NCBI GenBank assembly: GCA_021731445.1 | Contig: JAKFXK010000065.1 | Coordinates: 1 to 50,874, forward strand | DNA from: Nevskiaceae bacterium | GTDB taxonomy: Bacteria; Pseudomonadota; Gammaproteobacteria; Nevskiales; Nevskiaceae | Direction: 5' to 3' | DNA length: 50,874 bases | Shown here: positions 8,505 through 16,728 of the stretch, one piece after another | Numbering within the stretch: the stretch's first letter is position 1 | Layout of the letters: each line of letters begins with the position of its first letter | Made by a program: the position numbers and the translations under genes | Notes under the pieces: model-generated | Database searches by the model: none | Seen by the model: the letters and a program-made list of their open reading frames with translations, nothing else | Told to the model about the DNA's origin: nothing

Positions 8505-9847
8505 GGCGGCTCGCTCTCTCGTGCTTGAGGCAGATCGGGATCGTCGACGGGGACGGGAGCGAAACTGCCTTCGGGTGGACTTACTGGCAGCGATTGTGGA
8601 TGCATCTTCTCGACCAGCCGCTGAATGCGCAGCGCCAATGTCTGATGTGCGACCGCAGAGTTGACGCGCAGCACATTCGAGGTGACGGCGACGAGGTAAT
8701 GCAGCTTCGGCGCACCGGCTGGTGACTCGATCATCGCTACCGAAGCAAGGCGGTTGGTCTTGTCGCCTTTGTACTTGCCGCAGCGGCCGCTCGTGTAGCA
8801 CTGGTAGAACGAGCCGGACTTGAAGAACACGCCGTAGTCGTTGAGCGCCGGATGCGAGGCGTAGCGGATGCGCCGCTGCGTCATGTACATCAGGCGCTTG
8901 ATCTCGCGGCTGGAGAAGGCATCGACCAGCGTGCCTGCCTCCATGCGATAGAGGAACTTCAGCAACTGATTGGAAGTAGCGAAACTCTGCTGGCCGTTGA
9001 CGCGGTTCTTGCCACCGCGGGTGAACAGGCTGGCCTGCCTGAACTGCAAGGAATCGAAGCCGTTGCGGGTCAGCGCACCATCGACCGCAGCGAGATGCAG
9101 ATCGCCGAGCTGCTTCGCCCCCGCCGTCGCAAAGAACGCTTGGTACTGATCAGCGGGCGGCGGATATGCCGTGCCGAAGTGCATCAGCGCGATCAGCTCC
9201 TTCTGCACCATGCTGGCGGCAGAGTTGGAACTCGCCGACAGCATCCAGTCCAGATACTCCCAGAGGCTGGCAGTGTCGCCGGCGCGGATCTGGCGGTTGA
9301 CGCGCTTCTTGGTCTGGGGATCGTAGAACGGCACCGTGTGGTGATCGTACTGGCTGTAGGTGTCGGCCACGACCTGGGTGCTGCGCAGGATGCGCTCGCG
9401 CGCAGCGATGTCGGTGGGGTAGAGATCGGCGAGCGTCTGCATCAGCGCCAGGACGACGATGACCTTGCCGACACTGCCGACGTTGACGCGGTCGTCCGCC
9501 GACTTCGAGGCATAGCGCGGCCGCGCCGGGTCGCTGAGATCGAGCAGCGCGATGCTGTAGGTGGCATAGCCAGAGCCGCGCATCAGCACGTCGAGACCGG
9601 CGCTCAGCTCGGCGTCGGGCGCGGGCAGGTCGTGGCCCTTGGTCGCGCTCCAGTGCGGCACGATTTCGGTGAGCGGCAGGTACTGGCCTGGATGCAGCTT
9701 GCGGCCCTTGACGGCCTCGGCCTGCACAGCGGCTGCGTATTCGAGGCGGCGGATGCCGGAATAGCCGTAGCCATCGACGGGATAGGCCAGAAGCTGCGGT
9801 GCGGCGCAAGCCGCCAGCATGAGACACAGCGCGCGGCAAAGGTTCAT
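8501..9847 (-). CDS. Second exported penicillin-binding-like serine hydrolase
   Basis: A 448-residue protein with a signal peptide (cleavage near residue 21 after AYP-region; a cysteine in LMLAAC at 14 could instead be lipidated). Motifs of the beta-lactamase/PBP fold are SVGK (Ser125, Lys128), SSN (206-208) and KSG near residue 355. No omega-loop catalytic Glu motif is evident, as in the neighbour at 6187-7173, with which it shares the overall motif order and a similar YSIALLDLSDPARP/SLVDVTNPAEP strand before the active serine. It is the middle gene of a trio coupled by ATGA overlaps with the dikinase-like gene upstream and the transporter downstream. Substrate unknown. Confidence 0.82.
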   Translation of the reverse strand: MNLCRALCLMLAACAAPQLLAYPVDGYGYSGIRRLEYAAAVQAEAVKGRKLHPGQYLPLTEIVPHWSATKGHDLPAPDAELSAGLDVLMRGSGYATYSIALLDLSDPARPRYASKSADDRVNVGSVGKVIVVLALMQTLADLYPTDIAARERILRSTQVVADTYSQYDHHTVPFYDPQTKKRVNRQIRAGDTASLWEYLDWMLSASSNSAASMVQKELIALMHFGTAYPPPADQYQAFFATAGAKQLGDLHLAAVDGALTRNGFDSLQFRQASLFTRGGKNRVNGQQSFATSNQLLKFLYRMEAGTLVDAFSSREIKRLMYMTQRRIRYASHPALNDYGVFFKSGSFYQCYTSGRCGKYKGDKTNRLASVAMIESPAGAPKLHYLVAVTSNVLRVNSAVAHQTLALRIQRLVEKMHPQSLPVSPPEGSFAPVPVDDPDLPQARESEPP

Positions 9848-12783
9848 GAGCCCAGCTCCGGTGGTTCATCCATGTCCACGCGCTTATCGCTGCGCTTCTT
9901 CAATTGTTCGTCCATCTTCGCCAGGTACTGCTGCCGCGCAGCGGCGCGGTTCTGCAAAAAGGGCCTGATCTGCAACAACATCAGCCGCTCGCCGATGAAG
10001 CCGAACTCGACATCCGCCGCCGCCGTCTCGCCCTCGTCGTCGAGCAGTTCCGGGTAAGCCTTGGGCAGCTTCTTGGCGAAGGCGGTGAGTGTTTTGATCT
10101 GGCTCTCGCTCAGCACGCGCTCGGCGGCCAGTGTCGGCACTAACCGGGCACCGCCGGTCGCCAGCAGCTGACGCTGGCGGCGCGCAGTGGCCGAGGACAG
10201 CAGCCTTGCCTTGCCGCTATCAACCTCGATGCGCAGCGACTCCGAAGCCTCGCCATCGACACCGCCACCGACGCCGAAACTGGTCGCCACCGTCAGCGCC
10301 TCACGATCGCCGGTATCGACATCGGCGGTGATCATCACGCCGGATTTCTCGTTCGGCACCGACTTGTGCAGCAGCACCGAGGCGTAGACATGCTCCGGCT
10401 CGGGCATCAAATCCTGCCGCCAGCCGTAGGCGCGTTCGGTGAAGGGTGAGGCCCAGACCTCGCGGATCGCCTTCACCGTCGCGTCGAAGCCGACGACATT
10501 GGGGATGGTCTGGTTCAGGCCCGCGCCGGTGAAGCCAGGCAGGTCTTCGATGTTGGTATCGCTGCGCACGAAGACACCATAAGTGCCCTCCATGCCGAAG
10601 CTCTCGCGCATCGCATCGGCCAGCCGCCATTGCAGCACCGGCGACATCGGCTGGCTGGTGATCCATTGCCGAACCGTGCCGAGAAAGCTCGCCACCCGTA
10701 CGGCGTGCGCAGTAGGGTCGAGCAGGCGACGCTCGGCGATGTCGGTGTATTGCTGCCGCATCCACGAAAACATCGGCGGGCCGCCTGGCCGCGTCGGCTG
10801 CGAGAGCATCTGCCGGTAGATGCCGAAGGTGACTGCGAGACCCGGCGACACTTGATTGGGGAATCGCTGCGCCAACTCGCCGACATGCGCCGCCTTAGGG
10901 CCAACGATGCGGCCGGAATCACCCGCGCGCAGCGTCTGTGTCGGCACGAAGTCGGCATGCAGCAGATTGAGCTTGAAGAGGTCCGGCCTGATCACCACGC
11001 CGGACGAAGGCCCCTTGCTGCCGAAGATGCTGTCCCATTTCGGGCCGTCTTCGGCGATCTCCACCAGCCCGCCAACACTCGCCGCCAGCACCACCGGCTT
11101 GCCCTCGTGCGCTGCCAGCTGGGCCAGCAGACGCCGCGCGACCACGACGTTAGGGATGCCGAGGTTGCGCGCCAACAGCTGCACGTGCGACACCGGATTG
11201 CCCTCCTGCTCGGTGAGGATGCCGGCGACCGGTGGCAGATCGGAGACCGTCTCCGGCACCAGAAAGATGGCCGGCTGCGCGCTCGCCGTCGCCTTCGGTG
11301 CCGAGGTGTGCAGCACGCCGCGCGCAATGCCGGGATTGAGCCGCCTCAACCCCCCCCGGCCGGAGGCCCCGAAGATGCTCTGCTGCGACTCGGAGAGCTG
11401 ATCGACGTCGTCGCGCAGCGTCTGCAGGGCGGTCGAGTAGTACAGCAGCGGACTGGCGCGCAGGCGATCGGCGATGAAGCCATTGACCAGGGGCTCGACC
11501 GGACGCAGACGCTCGATGCCGGTGCCGAAGTGGTATTGCAGCCGGCTCGCGCACCAGGCGGAGGCACGCTCGAGATACTCCAAGTTCTCCCGGTACTGGC
11601 TGACCGTCACTTTCTGACCAAGCTGGGCGCTGGCGATGCCCAGCTCCTGCAACTCGCGGTCGGTGAGAAAGCCGATGCCGTGCAGCGCGACGGCGGTCTT
11701 GCTTAACAATTTCAGGCGCTCCTCGCGGCTCAGCTTGCCGGCTTGACGCAACACTTCCGAAGCGGCGATCTGGAACTGCGTCTCCGCCTCCAGGCTCGCA
11801 TCAACGAGGGGCATGCGCTGGCTGGGCGCATTGGCTTCCGCCTGCAGGCGCAGCCAGCTCAAGAGATCGGCCGCAGCCTGCAAACGCTGCATGGGCTGGC
11901 CCGAGACCTCTGCCGCCGTCACTGCGGCCAACTGCGGCTGCAAGCTGCTGGCCGTGCTCTTCGGCAGTGAACGTGCAAGGGTTTTCAGCGCGGCGGAGAG
12001 CGATCTCGGCCGGTAGGTCTCGTCAATGGTCGCAGCGAGTGCGGCGTATTCCGCCGCCAGCGCAGGCTTTGCACTCGCACTTGCCGCATAGGCCCGCACG
12101 CGGCCCGCGTCGGCAGCCTCCGGTGTGTTGTGGATGCGCGCGCGCAGGGCGTGGAAGCCGGTGTCCTTGGTGTCGAGTGCCGCTGCCATGCCGCGCACCT
12201 TGCCCATCCCCGCCGTCTCGCTACCATGCGGAAACGCCCGCGCTGCCTCGCGCAGGGTCAGGAATTGGCTATTGGCATTCGCCAGTGCGGCAAGCAAGCC
12301 GCGCGCCGCTTCCCGCTCGTTGTGATCCTGCACCGCACCGCGCAGCGAGCGCGCACCACGAAAGATCCAGCCATCATCGGTATCGACAAGAAAGCGCTCG
12401 ATGATGAGGATGGACAGCAGATCGGGATCGGCAGTGGGCCCAGCGATGGATTTCGGTTCGACCCGCACCAGCAGGTTGGCGAGCGGATAGCCGGCCGCAC
12501 GGATGTGCTTCATCTCGGCACTGTAGGCACCATGCTGGTAGCCACCGCCATGCGCCTCGCAGGCACCAAGCTTGGGCGGCAGCACCGCGCCGTCGTGGCA
12601 ATACCACAGCACTTTGTCGAACGGGCCGCGCGGGCGAGTCTTGATGGCAGCCAACTGGCTGCGGATTACTTCAGACGTGAGTGTGAGTGGTGCAGCTGGG
12701 GTGGCTGCTACTTGCACCTGGGTGGCTGAGGCCGTGCTGATCAGAAGTGCCAGCGTTGCCAGACACCACGCAATATCCCGCAT
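9844..12783 (-). CDS. Exported dikinase-like protein (phosphohistidine + PPDK_N ATP-binding domains)
   Basis: A 979-residue protein that begins with a clear signal peptide (MRD then a hydrophobic run ending STASA). Residues about 40-500 are alpha-helical and unrecognised. A PEP-utiliser/phosphohistidine domain follows with GNPVSHVQLLARNLGIPN (His533 as the presumed phospho-acceptor), then a C-terminal PPDK_N/ATP-grasp domain (from about 620) with VRSDTNIEDLPGFTGAGL and a terminal LLQIRPF. This order, His domain before ATP domain, is that of glucan water dikinases and not of pyruvate phosphate dikinase or rifampicin phosphotransferase. Such enzymes split ATP into AMP and phosphate while phosphorylating an acceptor. 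ATG 12783 has AAGGAG 7 bases upstream; a TTG five codons earlier would overlap that site. Its export is odd because ATP is cytoplasmic. Confidence 0.85.
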   Translation of the reverse strand: MRDIAWCLATLALLISTASATQVQVAATPAAPLTLTSEVIRSQLAAIKTRPRGPFDKVLWYCHDGAVLPPKLGACEAHGGGYQHGAYSAEMKHIRAAGYPLANLLVRVEPKSIAGPTADPDLLSILIIERFLVDTDDGWIFRGARSLRGAVQDHNEREAARGLLAALANANSQFLTLREAARAFPHGSETAGMGKVRGMAAALDTKDTGFHALRARIHNTPEAADAGRVRAYAASASAKPALAAEYAALAATIDETYRPRSLSAALKTLARSLPKSTASSLQPQLAAVTAAEVSGQPMQRLQAAADLLSWLRLQAEANAPSQRMPLVDASLEAETQFQIAASEVLRQAGKLSREERLKLLSKTAVALHGIGFLTDRELQELGIASAQLGQKVTVSQYRENLEYLERASAWCASRLQYHFGTGIERLRPVEPLVNGFIADRLRASPLLYYSTALQTLRDDVDQLSESQQSIFGASGRGGLRRLNPGIARGVLHTSAPKATASAQPAIFLVPETVSDLPPVAGILTEQEGNPVSHVQLLARNLGIPNVVVARRLLAQLAAHEGKPVVLAASVGGLVEIAEDGPKWDSIFGSKGPSSGVVIRPDLFKLNLLHADFVPTQTLRAGDSGRIVGPKAAHVGELAQRFPNQVSPGLAVTFGIYRQMLSQPTRPGGPPMFSWMRQQYTDIAERRLLDPTAHAVRVASFLGTVRQWITSQPMSPVLQWRLADAMRESFGMEGTYGVFVRSDTNIEDLPGFTGAGLNQTIPNVVGFDATVKAIREVWASPFTERAYGWRQDLMPEPEHVYASVLLHKSVPNEKSGVMITADVDTGDREALTVATSFGVGGGVDGEASESLRIEVDSGKARLLSSATARRQRQLLATGGARLVPTLAAERVLSESQIKTLTAFAKKLPKAYPELLDDEGETAAADVEFGFIGERLMLLQIRPFLQNRAAARQQYLAKMDEQLKKRSDKRVDMDEPPELGS

Positions 12784-12869
12784 AACCCACTCCTTCAAGC
12801 GCCCTGTTCACTGCATTGCCTAAAGCCGCTTTGAGGCCCAGGTCACTGCCGAGGAGTTTTGAATGAAGG

Positions 12870-14447
12870 CTATGAACGGGTACTGAAGCCAGGTTGATGC
12901 TTGAGCGACTTGCGGGCCGGGTCAATCGACATTCGACGACGCCACAGTGCCGCTGCCGTCAGCAGCCAGACCGCAGCCAGCGCACCGCCGCCACCCGAAT
13001 CACCAGCCGAAGCGCTGCCACCATTGCCAGGCGGAGCACCGCTGCCTGGCAAGGGGGTCGCCGCACCACCAGAGCCACCGCCCGTACTGCCGCCAGGGGC
13101 CGGCGCGGGAGTCGGTGTGCTGCTGCCCTTGGCCGGGTCGGCACCATCCAGCACCGTCACCCCGCTCGCCGTGGGGTCAAGCCAGGTGCGCACGCTGGTG
13201 AGTGGCGCGTCGAGCTGGGAGAAGTTCATGTACATGCGGCCATACCAGTCCGGCTCCTTGGGCGACTCGCAGGAGGAGCCACCACCGGAGAGCTGCCCCA
13301 CCAGGCGATGCTCGGCGTTCCAGATGCCGGAGCCGGACGAGCCGCCCTCGGTGACACCGCGATCCCAGCTGCGCACCAGAATATGAGTGGGCTGCAGCGC
13401 GGTACGGGGCGAGTCAGGCTCTTCGGTGTAGGCGGCGATGAAGGTCTGGTCAAAGTCCTTGCTGATGCGCTTTTCATCGCCGCTGGGATGGTGGATGCCG
13501 GTCACGCCGACCGGTGCCAGGTCGCGGCGGTCCCAGCCCGCGTAGTAGACCTTGAAGGCCGCATCCGGCACGGCCAGCAATTGCAGCAAGGTGAAGTCAG
13601 AACCGGCATCGGTGAAGCCATTCGAGGCCGCGACCAGCAGCGCGCCGGTCTGTGTCTCTGCCAGGCTGCCGTCGGCGGCACCACCACAGCGGCTGGCCTG
13701 GTAGTTCCAGTAGAAGGCCGTGGTCGGGGCCTGGGCGGCCGTGGTCACGCAGTGGTTGGCAGTGAGGAAATACGGCGTGAAATCCTGCGCGCTGTTGTTC
13801 ATCAGCTGGCCCGTGCACAGCAGCGCGCCACCGATCGTGAAGCGCGCCACGCTGCGGATTTCCCGCCGCCAGTCGTCGCCGTCGGAGCACACCACGTCGA
13901 TGTTGCAGCTGCCGGACTTGGGCGCGTAGGCATCCTTCGCGCCAAAGCCACGAAAGCCGTGGTTGACCGATCCCAGAGCCAAGTCCACCTGCCCACGTGC
14001 GGACTGCGGCACACGCAGTTCGATCAGCGCCTCGTCACTGCGCACCACCGGTGTCCACAGCTGGCCGCTGCCGTGATGGTCAGCGGTATAGGGGCCATGC
14101 CGGTCGCGGCCATCGGCAGCCGATACCGACAAGGACGCACCCATCGGCAAGGCGAAGCGCGTAAAGCCGAAGTTGAGCGAGGCAGCGCCCGCCGAGTGCA
14201 CCACCAGACGCCACACCGCCGTGCCATCGGCCAGCTGTTGCCACTCACCCGCGCTGGCAGGCGACACCGATATTGCGACGGGCACGGCAAAGCGATAGGG
14301 CTGCGGCCCAGGCTTGAGCGCATCCGCTGCCAGTACCGCCGCCACGTCGACGGCCGGCATCTCGATGCGCGGCGCGGCCTGTGCACTCAGGCTGCAAGCC
14401 AGCAACAGCAAGGCCAGACCCTGGCGCTGGAAATGGCGGATGGACAT
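12870..14447 (-). CDS. Secreted trypsin-fold serine protease (lysyl-endopeptidase-like) with GlyGly-CTERM-type tail
   Basis: A 525-residue preproprotein: signal peptide (residues 1-25), a propeptide-like beta domain to about 170, then an S1-family protease domain with catalytic His232 (FLTANHCV), Asp284 (AGSDFTLLQL) and Ser371 (GGSSGSGIWN), and cysteines placed as in Achromobacter lysyl endopeptidase. A Pro/Gly/Ser-rich linker leads to GDSGGGG, a hydrophobic helix and WRRR, the layout of a rhombosortase-processed GlyGly-CTERM. Unusually, about 20 residues continue after the arginines, whereas such tails normally end there. Start ATG 14447 has AAGGAG five bases upstream; an in-frame GTG two codons earlier overlaps that site. 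No rhombosortase gene is visible in the window. Confidence 0.87.
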   Translation of the reverse strand: MSIRHFQRQGLALLLLACSLSAQAAPRIEMPAVDVAAVLAADALKPGPQPYRFAVPVAISVSPASAGEWQQLADGTAVWRLVVHSAGAASLNFGFTRFALPMGASLSVSAADGRDRHGPYTADHHGSGQLWTPVVRSDEALIELRVPQSARGQVDLALGSVNHGFRGFGAKDAYAPKSGSCNIDVVCSDGDDWRREIRSVARFTIGGALLCTGQLMNNSAQDFTPYFLTANHCVTTAAQAPTTAFYWNYQASRCGGAADGSLAETQTGALLVAASNGFTDAGSDFTLLQLLAVPDAAFKVYYAGWDRRDLAPVGVTGIHHPSGDEKRISKDFDQTFIAAYTEEPDSPRTALQPTHILVRSWDRGVTEGGSSGSGIWNAEHRLVGQLSGGGSSCESPKEPDWYGRMYMNFSQLDAPLTSVRTWLDPTASGVTVLDGADPAKGSSTPTPAPAPGGSTGGGSGGAATPLPGSGAPPGNGGSASAGDSGGGGALAAVWLLTAAALWRRRMSIDPARKSLKHQPGFSTRS

Positions 14448-14538
14448 GGGCACTCCTTCTATGGGGATGGTGGAACCGGCAACCCGTCGCCACCCCTGTT
14501 CAACGATGCAGGACTGTAGCGGAGTACAGCCGCACCAC

Positions 14539-16242
14539 TCAGCCCAACTTGGCCAGCACCGCCTCGAGCGTCGCCGGGATCATCTCCGCCGCAGCCCCCT
14601 TGCGGTGCTTGTACTCGAACTGCTGCGTGGCGAGCCCCTTGTCGCCGATGACGACGCGGTGCGGGATGCCGATCAGATCGGCATCCGCGAACATCGAGCC
14701 GGGGCGCTGGCCGCGATCATCGAGTGCGACCTCGATGCCGGCGGCGGCGAGATCGGCATAGAGCTTCTCGCTCGCCTCTTTCACGGCTGCGGATTTGTCC
14801 GCGCCGATCGGACAGATCAGCACCCGCCAGGGCGCGATGGCATCTGGCCAGACGATGCCGTTGGCGTCATGGCTCTGCTCGATCACCGCAGCGGCGAGGC
14901 GCGACACGCCGATGCCGTAGCAGCCCATTTCTGGCGTCACAGCCTGCTGGGATTCGTTGAGCACCGTGAAGCCCATCGCCTTGGTGTACTTCTGGCCGAG
15001 CTGGAAAATGTGGCCGCCCTCGATACCGCGATAGAACTTGATGGTGCCGATGCCATCGGGGCTGGCGTCACCTTCCGCGATCATGCGCAGGTCGCAGGCC
15101 TCGGTAAAAGCGCAGTCGCGCTGCCAGTTGGCACCGGTGTAGTGCTGGTCGTTCTCGTTGGCACCGCAGACGAAGTCCGCGAGCTGTGCAGCCGCGTGGT
15201 CCGCGATCAGCAGTATGTCTGCAGGTGCGCCGACCGGGCCGAGATAGCCGACCTCGGCGCCGAACACACGCTGCACTTCGGCAGGCTCGGCCATGATCAA
15301 GGGGCTGGCGATTTTCGGATGCTTCGCGGCCTTGATCTCGTTCAATTGGTGATCGCCGCGCAGTGCAATGGCCACCAGGCCACCACCCTCAGCTTTCACC
15401 ACCAGCAATTTCACCTTGGCATCGAGCGGCACCTTGAGAAAGTTCGACACCTGCTCGCAGGTCTTCTTGCCGGGTGTTGCCACCTTGCTGAGTGCGGCCG
15501 TGGGCTGTGACCGCTCGCCGACGGCGTGCGTCACTGCCGCCTCGACGTTGGCGGCATAGCTGCCGCCCTCGGCCACGGCGAGCAGGTCTTCGCCCGCACC
15601 GGCGAGCACATGGAACTCCTCGCTCTTCGCCCCGCCGATGTTGCCGCTGTCGGCGGTGACGGCGCGGAAATCCACGCCCAGCCTGATGAAGATGCGCACG
15701 TAGGCGGCGCGCATGTTCTGGTATTCGGCTTCCAGCGACTCGGCATCCATGTGAAAGCTGTAGGCATCCTTCATCAAAAACTCGCGCGCGCGCATGATGC
15801 CGAAGCGCGGGCGGCGTTCGTCGCGGAACTTGGTCTGAATCTGGTAGATGTTGAAGGGCAGCTGCTTGTAGCTGCGCACGTCCTGCCGCACGGTGTGGAC
15901 GATCACCTCCTCGTGCGTCGGCCCGTAGCAGAACTCGGCACCGTGGCGGTCCTTGAGCCGCAGCATTTCCTCGCCCATGGTCTCCCATCGGCCCGACTCC
16001 TGCCACAGCTCGGCAGGCTGTATCGAGGGCATGAAGCACTCGACCGCCCCGGCCGCGTTCATCTCCTCGCGCACGATGTTTTCGATTTTCGCCAGCACCC
16101 GCTTGCCGATCGGCATCCAGGTATAGAGGCCGGCACCGAGCTTTCTGATGTAGCCCGCGCGTTGCATCAGCTGGTGCGAGATCACCTGCGCATCGGCAGG
16201 GGTTTCCTTAGTGGTGGCGATGGGGAAGCGGGACAGGCGCAT
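14539..16242 (-). CDS. proS: Prolyl-tRNA synthetase
   Basis: A 567-residue bacterial-type class II proline-tRNA ligase of normal length, attaching proline to tRNA-Pro in the cytoplasm. It opens with MRLSRFPIATTKETPADAQV, has the class II motif 2 region (FRDERRPRFGIMRAREFLMK), the inserted YbaK-like editing domain (roughly residues 230-390) that removes mischarged alanine, and the C-terminal anticodon-binding domain. The frame is open 42 codons further upstream, but conserved sequence begins at the ATG used here. A sigma-70-like promoter lies just upstream at 16279-16306. Confidence 0.97.
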   Translation of the reverse strand: MRLSRFPIATTKETPADAQVISHQLMQRAGYIRKLGAGLYTWMPIGKRVLAKIENIVREEMNAAGAVECFMPSIQPAELWQESGRWETMGEEMLRLKDRHGAEFCYGPTHEEVIVHTVRQDVRSYKQLPFNIYQIQTKFRDERRPRFGIMRAREFLMKDAYSFHMDAESLEAEYQNMRAAYVRIFIRLGVDFRAVTADSGNIGGAKSEEFHVLAGAGEDLLAVAEGGSYAANVEAAVTHAVGERSQPTAALSKVATPGKKTCEQVSNFLKVPLDAKVKLLVVKAEGGGLVAIALRGDHQLNEIKAAKHPKIASPLIMAEPAEVQRVFGAEVGYLGPVGAPADILLIADHAAAQLADFVCGANENDQHYTGANWQRDCAFTEACDLRMIAEGDASPDGIGTIKFYRGIEGGHIFQLGQKYTKAMGFTVLNESQQAVTPEMGCYGIGVSRLAAAVIEQSHDANGIVWPDAIAPWRVLICPIGADKSAAVKEASEKLYADLAAAGIEVALDDRGQRPGSMFADADLIGIPHRVVIGDKGLATQQFEYKHRKGAAAEMIPATLEAVLAKLG

Positions 16243-16278
16243 CGGGCAGGCTCGGGTAAGGATTGGCGGCGGAGCGGG

Positions 16279-16306
16279 ATTGTAGCGATGGCATTGCTTT
16301 GCAAGG
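16279..16306 (-). promoter_or_regulatory. Candidate sigma-70 promoter for proS
   Basis: On the minus strand a TACAAT hexamer (16279-16284) matches the -10 consensus in five of six positions, with CCTTGC as a weak -35 (16301-16306) at a 16-base spacing. It would start transcription about 30 bases before the proS ATG. The rest of the 225-base divergent gap (16243-16467) shows no other clear signal. Confidence 0.4.
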
Positions 16307-16467
16307 CTTGTCATGCGGACAAAACTTTTAGGGCCCGGTCTGGCAGGAAAAGGACCTGGGCATGTCATCTTTGGCCGCTGCGATCAAGCGACGATGAACG
16401 CCTAGCAGGAAGCAGACTTGGCTCTACACTGCACCATCACCTCAAGCCCCCAGACTTGGAGAACCCC

Positions 16468-16725
16468 GTGCCTCAGCCAGTAGACCTCGAAATCACACTC
16501 GCTGCGATGGAAACCCGGCTGGCGCATATCCGACACGACCTGCTCTCACCGCTGAATGCGATTCTCGGTTTTGCGCAGGTCATGAAGCTCGACCCGGCAC
16601 CGAAATCAGTCCTGCAGCAGGACGCCATTGCACAGATTCTCAAATGCGGCTGGCAGCTTCTGAACATGATCAACACCATTTCCATCAACCCGGCACCGAC
16701 GGTTGGCGACCCGCCGGTTACCTGA
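16468..16725 (+). CDS. Stand-alone HisKA-like phosphoacceptor-domain protein
   Basis: An 85-residue protein that consists of little more than a histidine-kinase dimerisation/phosphoacceptor helix pair. The H-box HDLLSPLNAILGFAQVM (His23) is well conserved, and a second helix with QQDAIAQILKCGWQLLNMIN follows, but there is no HATPase domain, sensor or membrane segment. GTG start is supported by GGAG six bases upstream; an internal ATG at 16507 would remove 13 residues but keep the H-box. The frame is open far upstream but that part antisenses proS. It converges on the hybrid kinase gene with three bases between stops. It may act as a phosphotransfer or dimer-forming partner, or be a kinase remnant. 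Confidence 0.65.
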   Translation: MPQPVDLEITLAAMETRLAHIRHDLLSPLNAILGFAQVMKLDPAPKSVLQQDAIAQILKCGWQLLNMINTISINPAPTVGDPPVT

Positions 16726-16728
16726 GCC

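Noticed and set aside
12831..12851. Imperfect inverted repeat between the protease and dikinase-like genes.
   Set aside because: The loop is only one or two bases and the arms differ in length, so no stable terminator is supported.
12894..14519. 541-codon plus-strand frame opposite the protease.
   Set aside because: Arg/Ala/Gly-rich shadow; the minus strand has signal peptide, catalytic triad and a good ribosome site.
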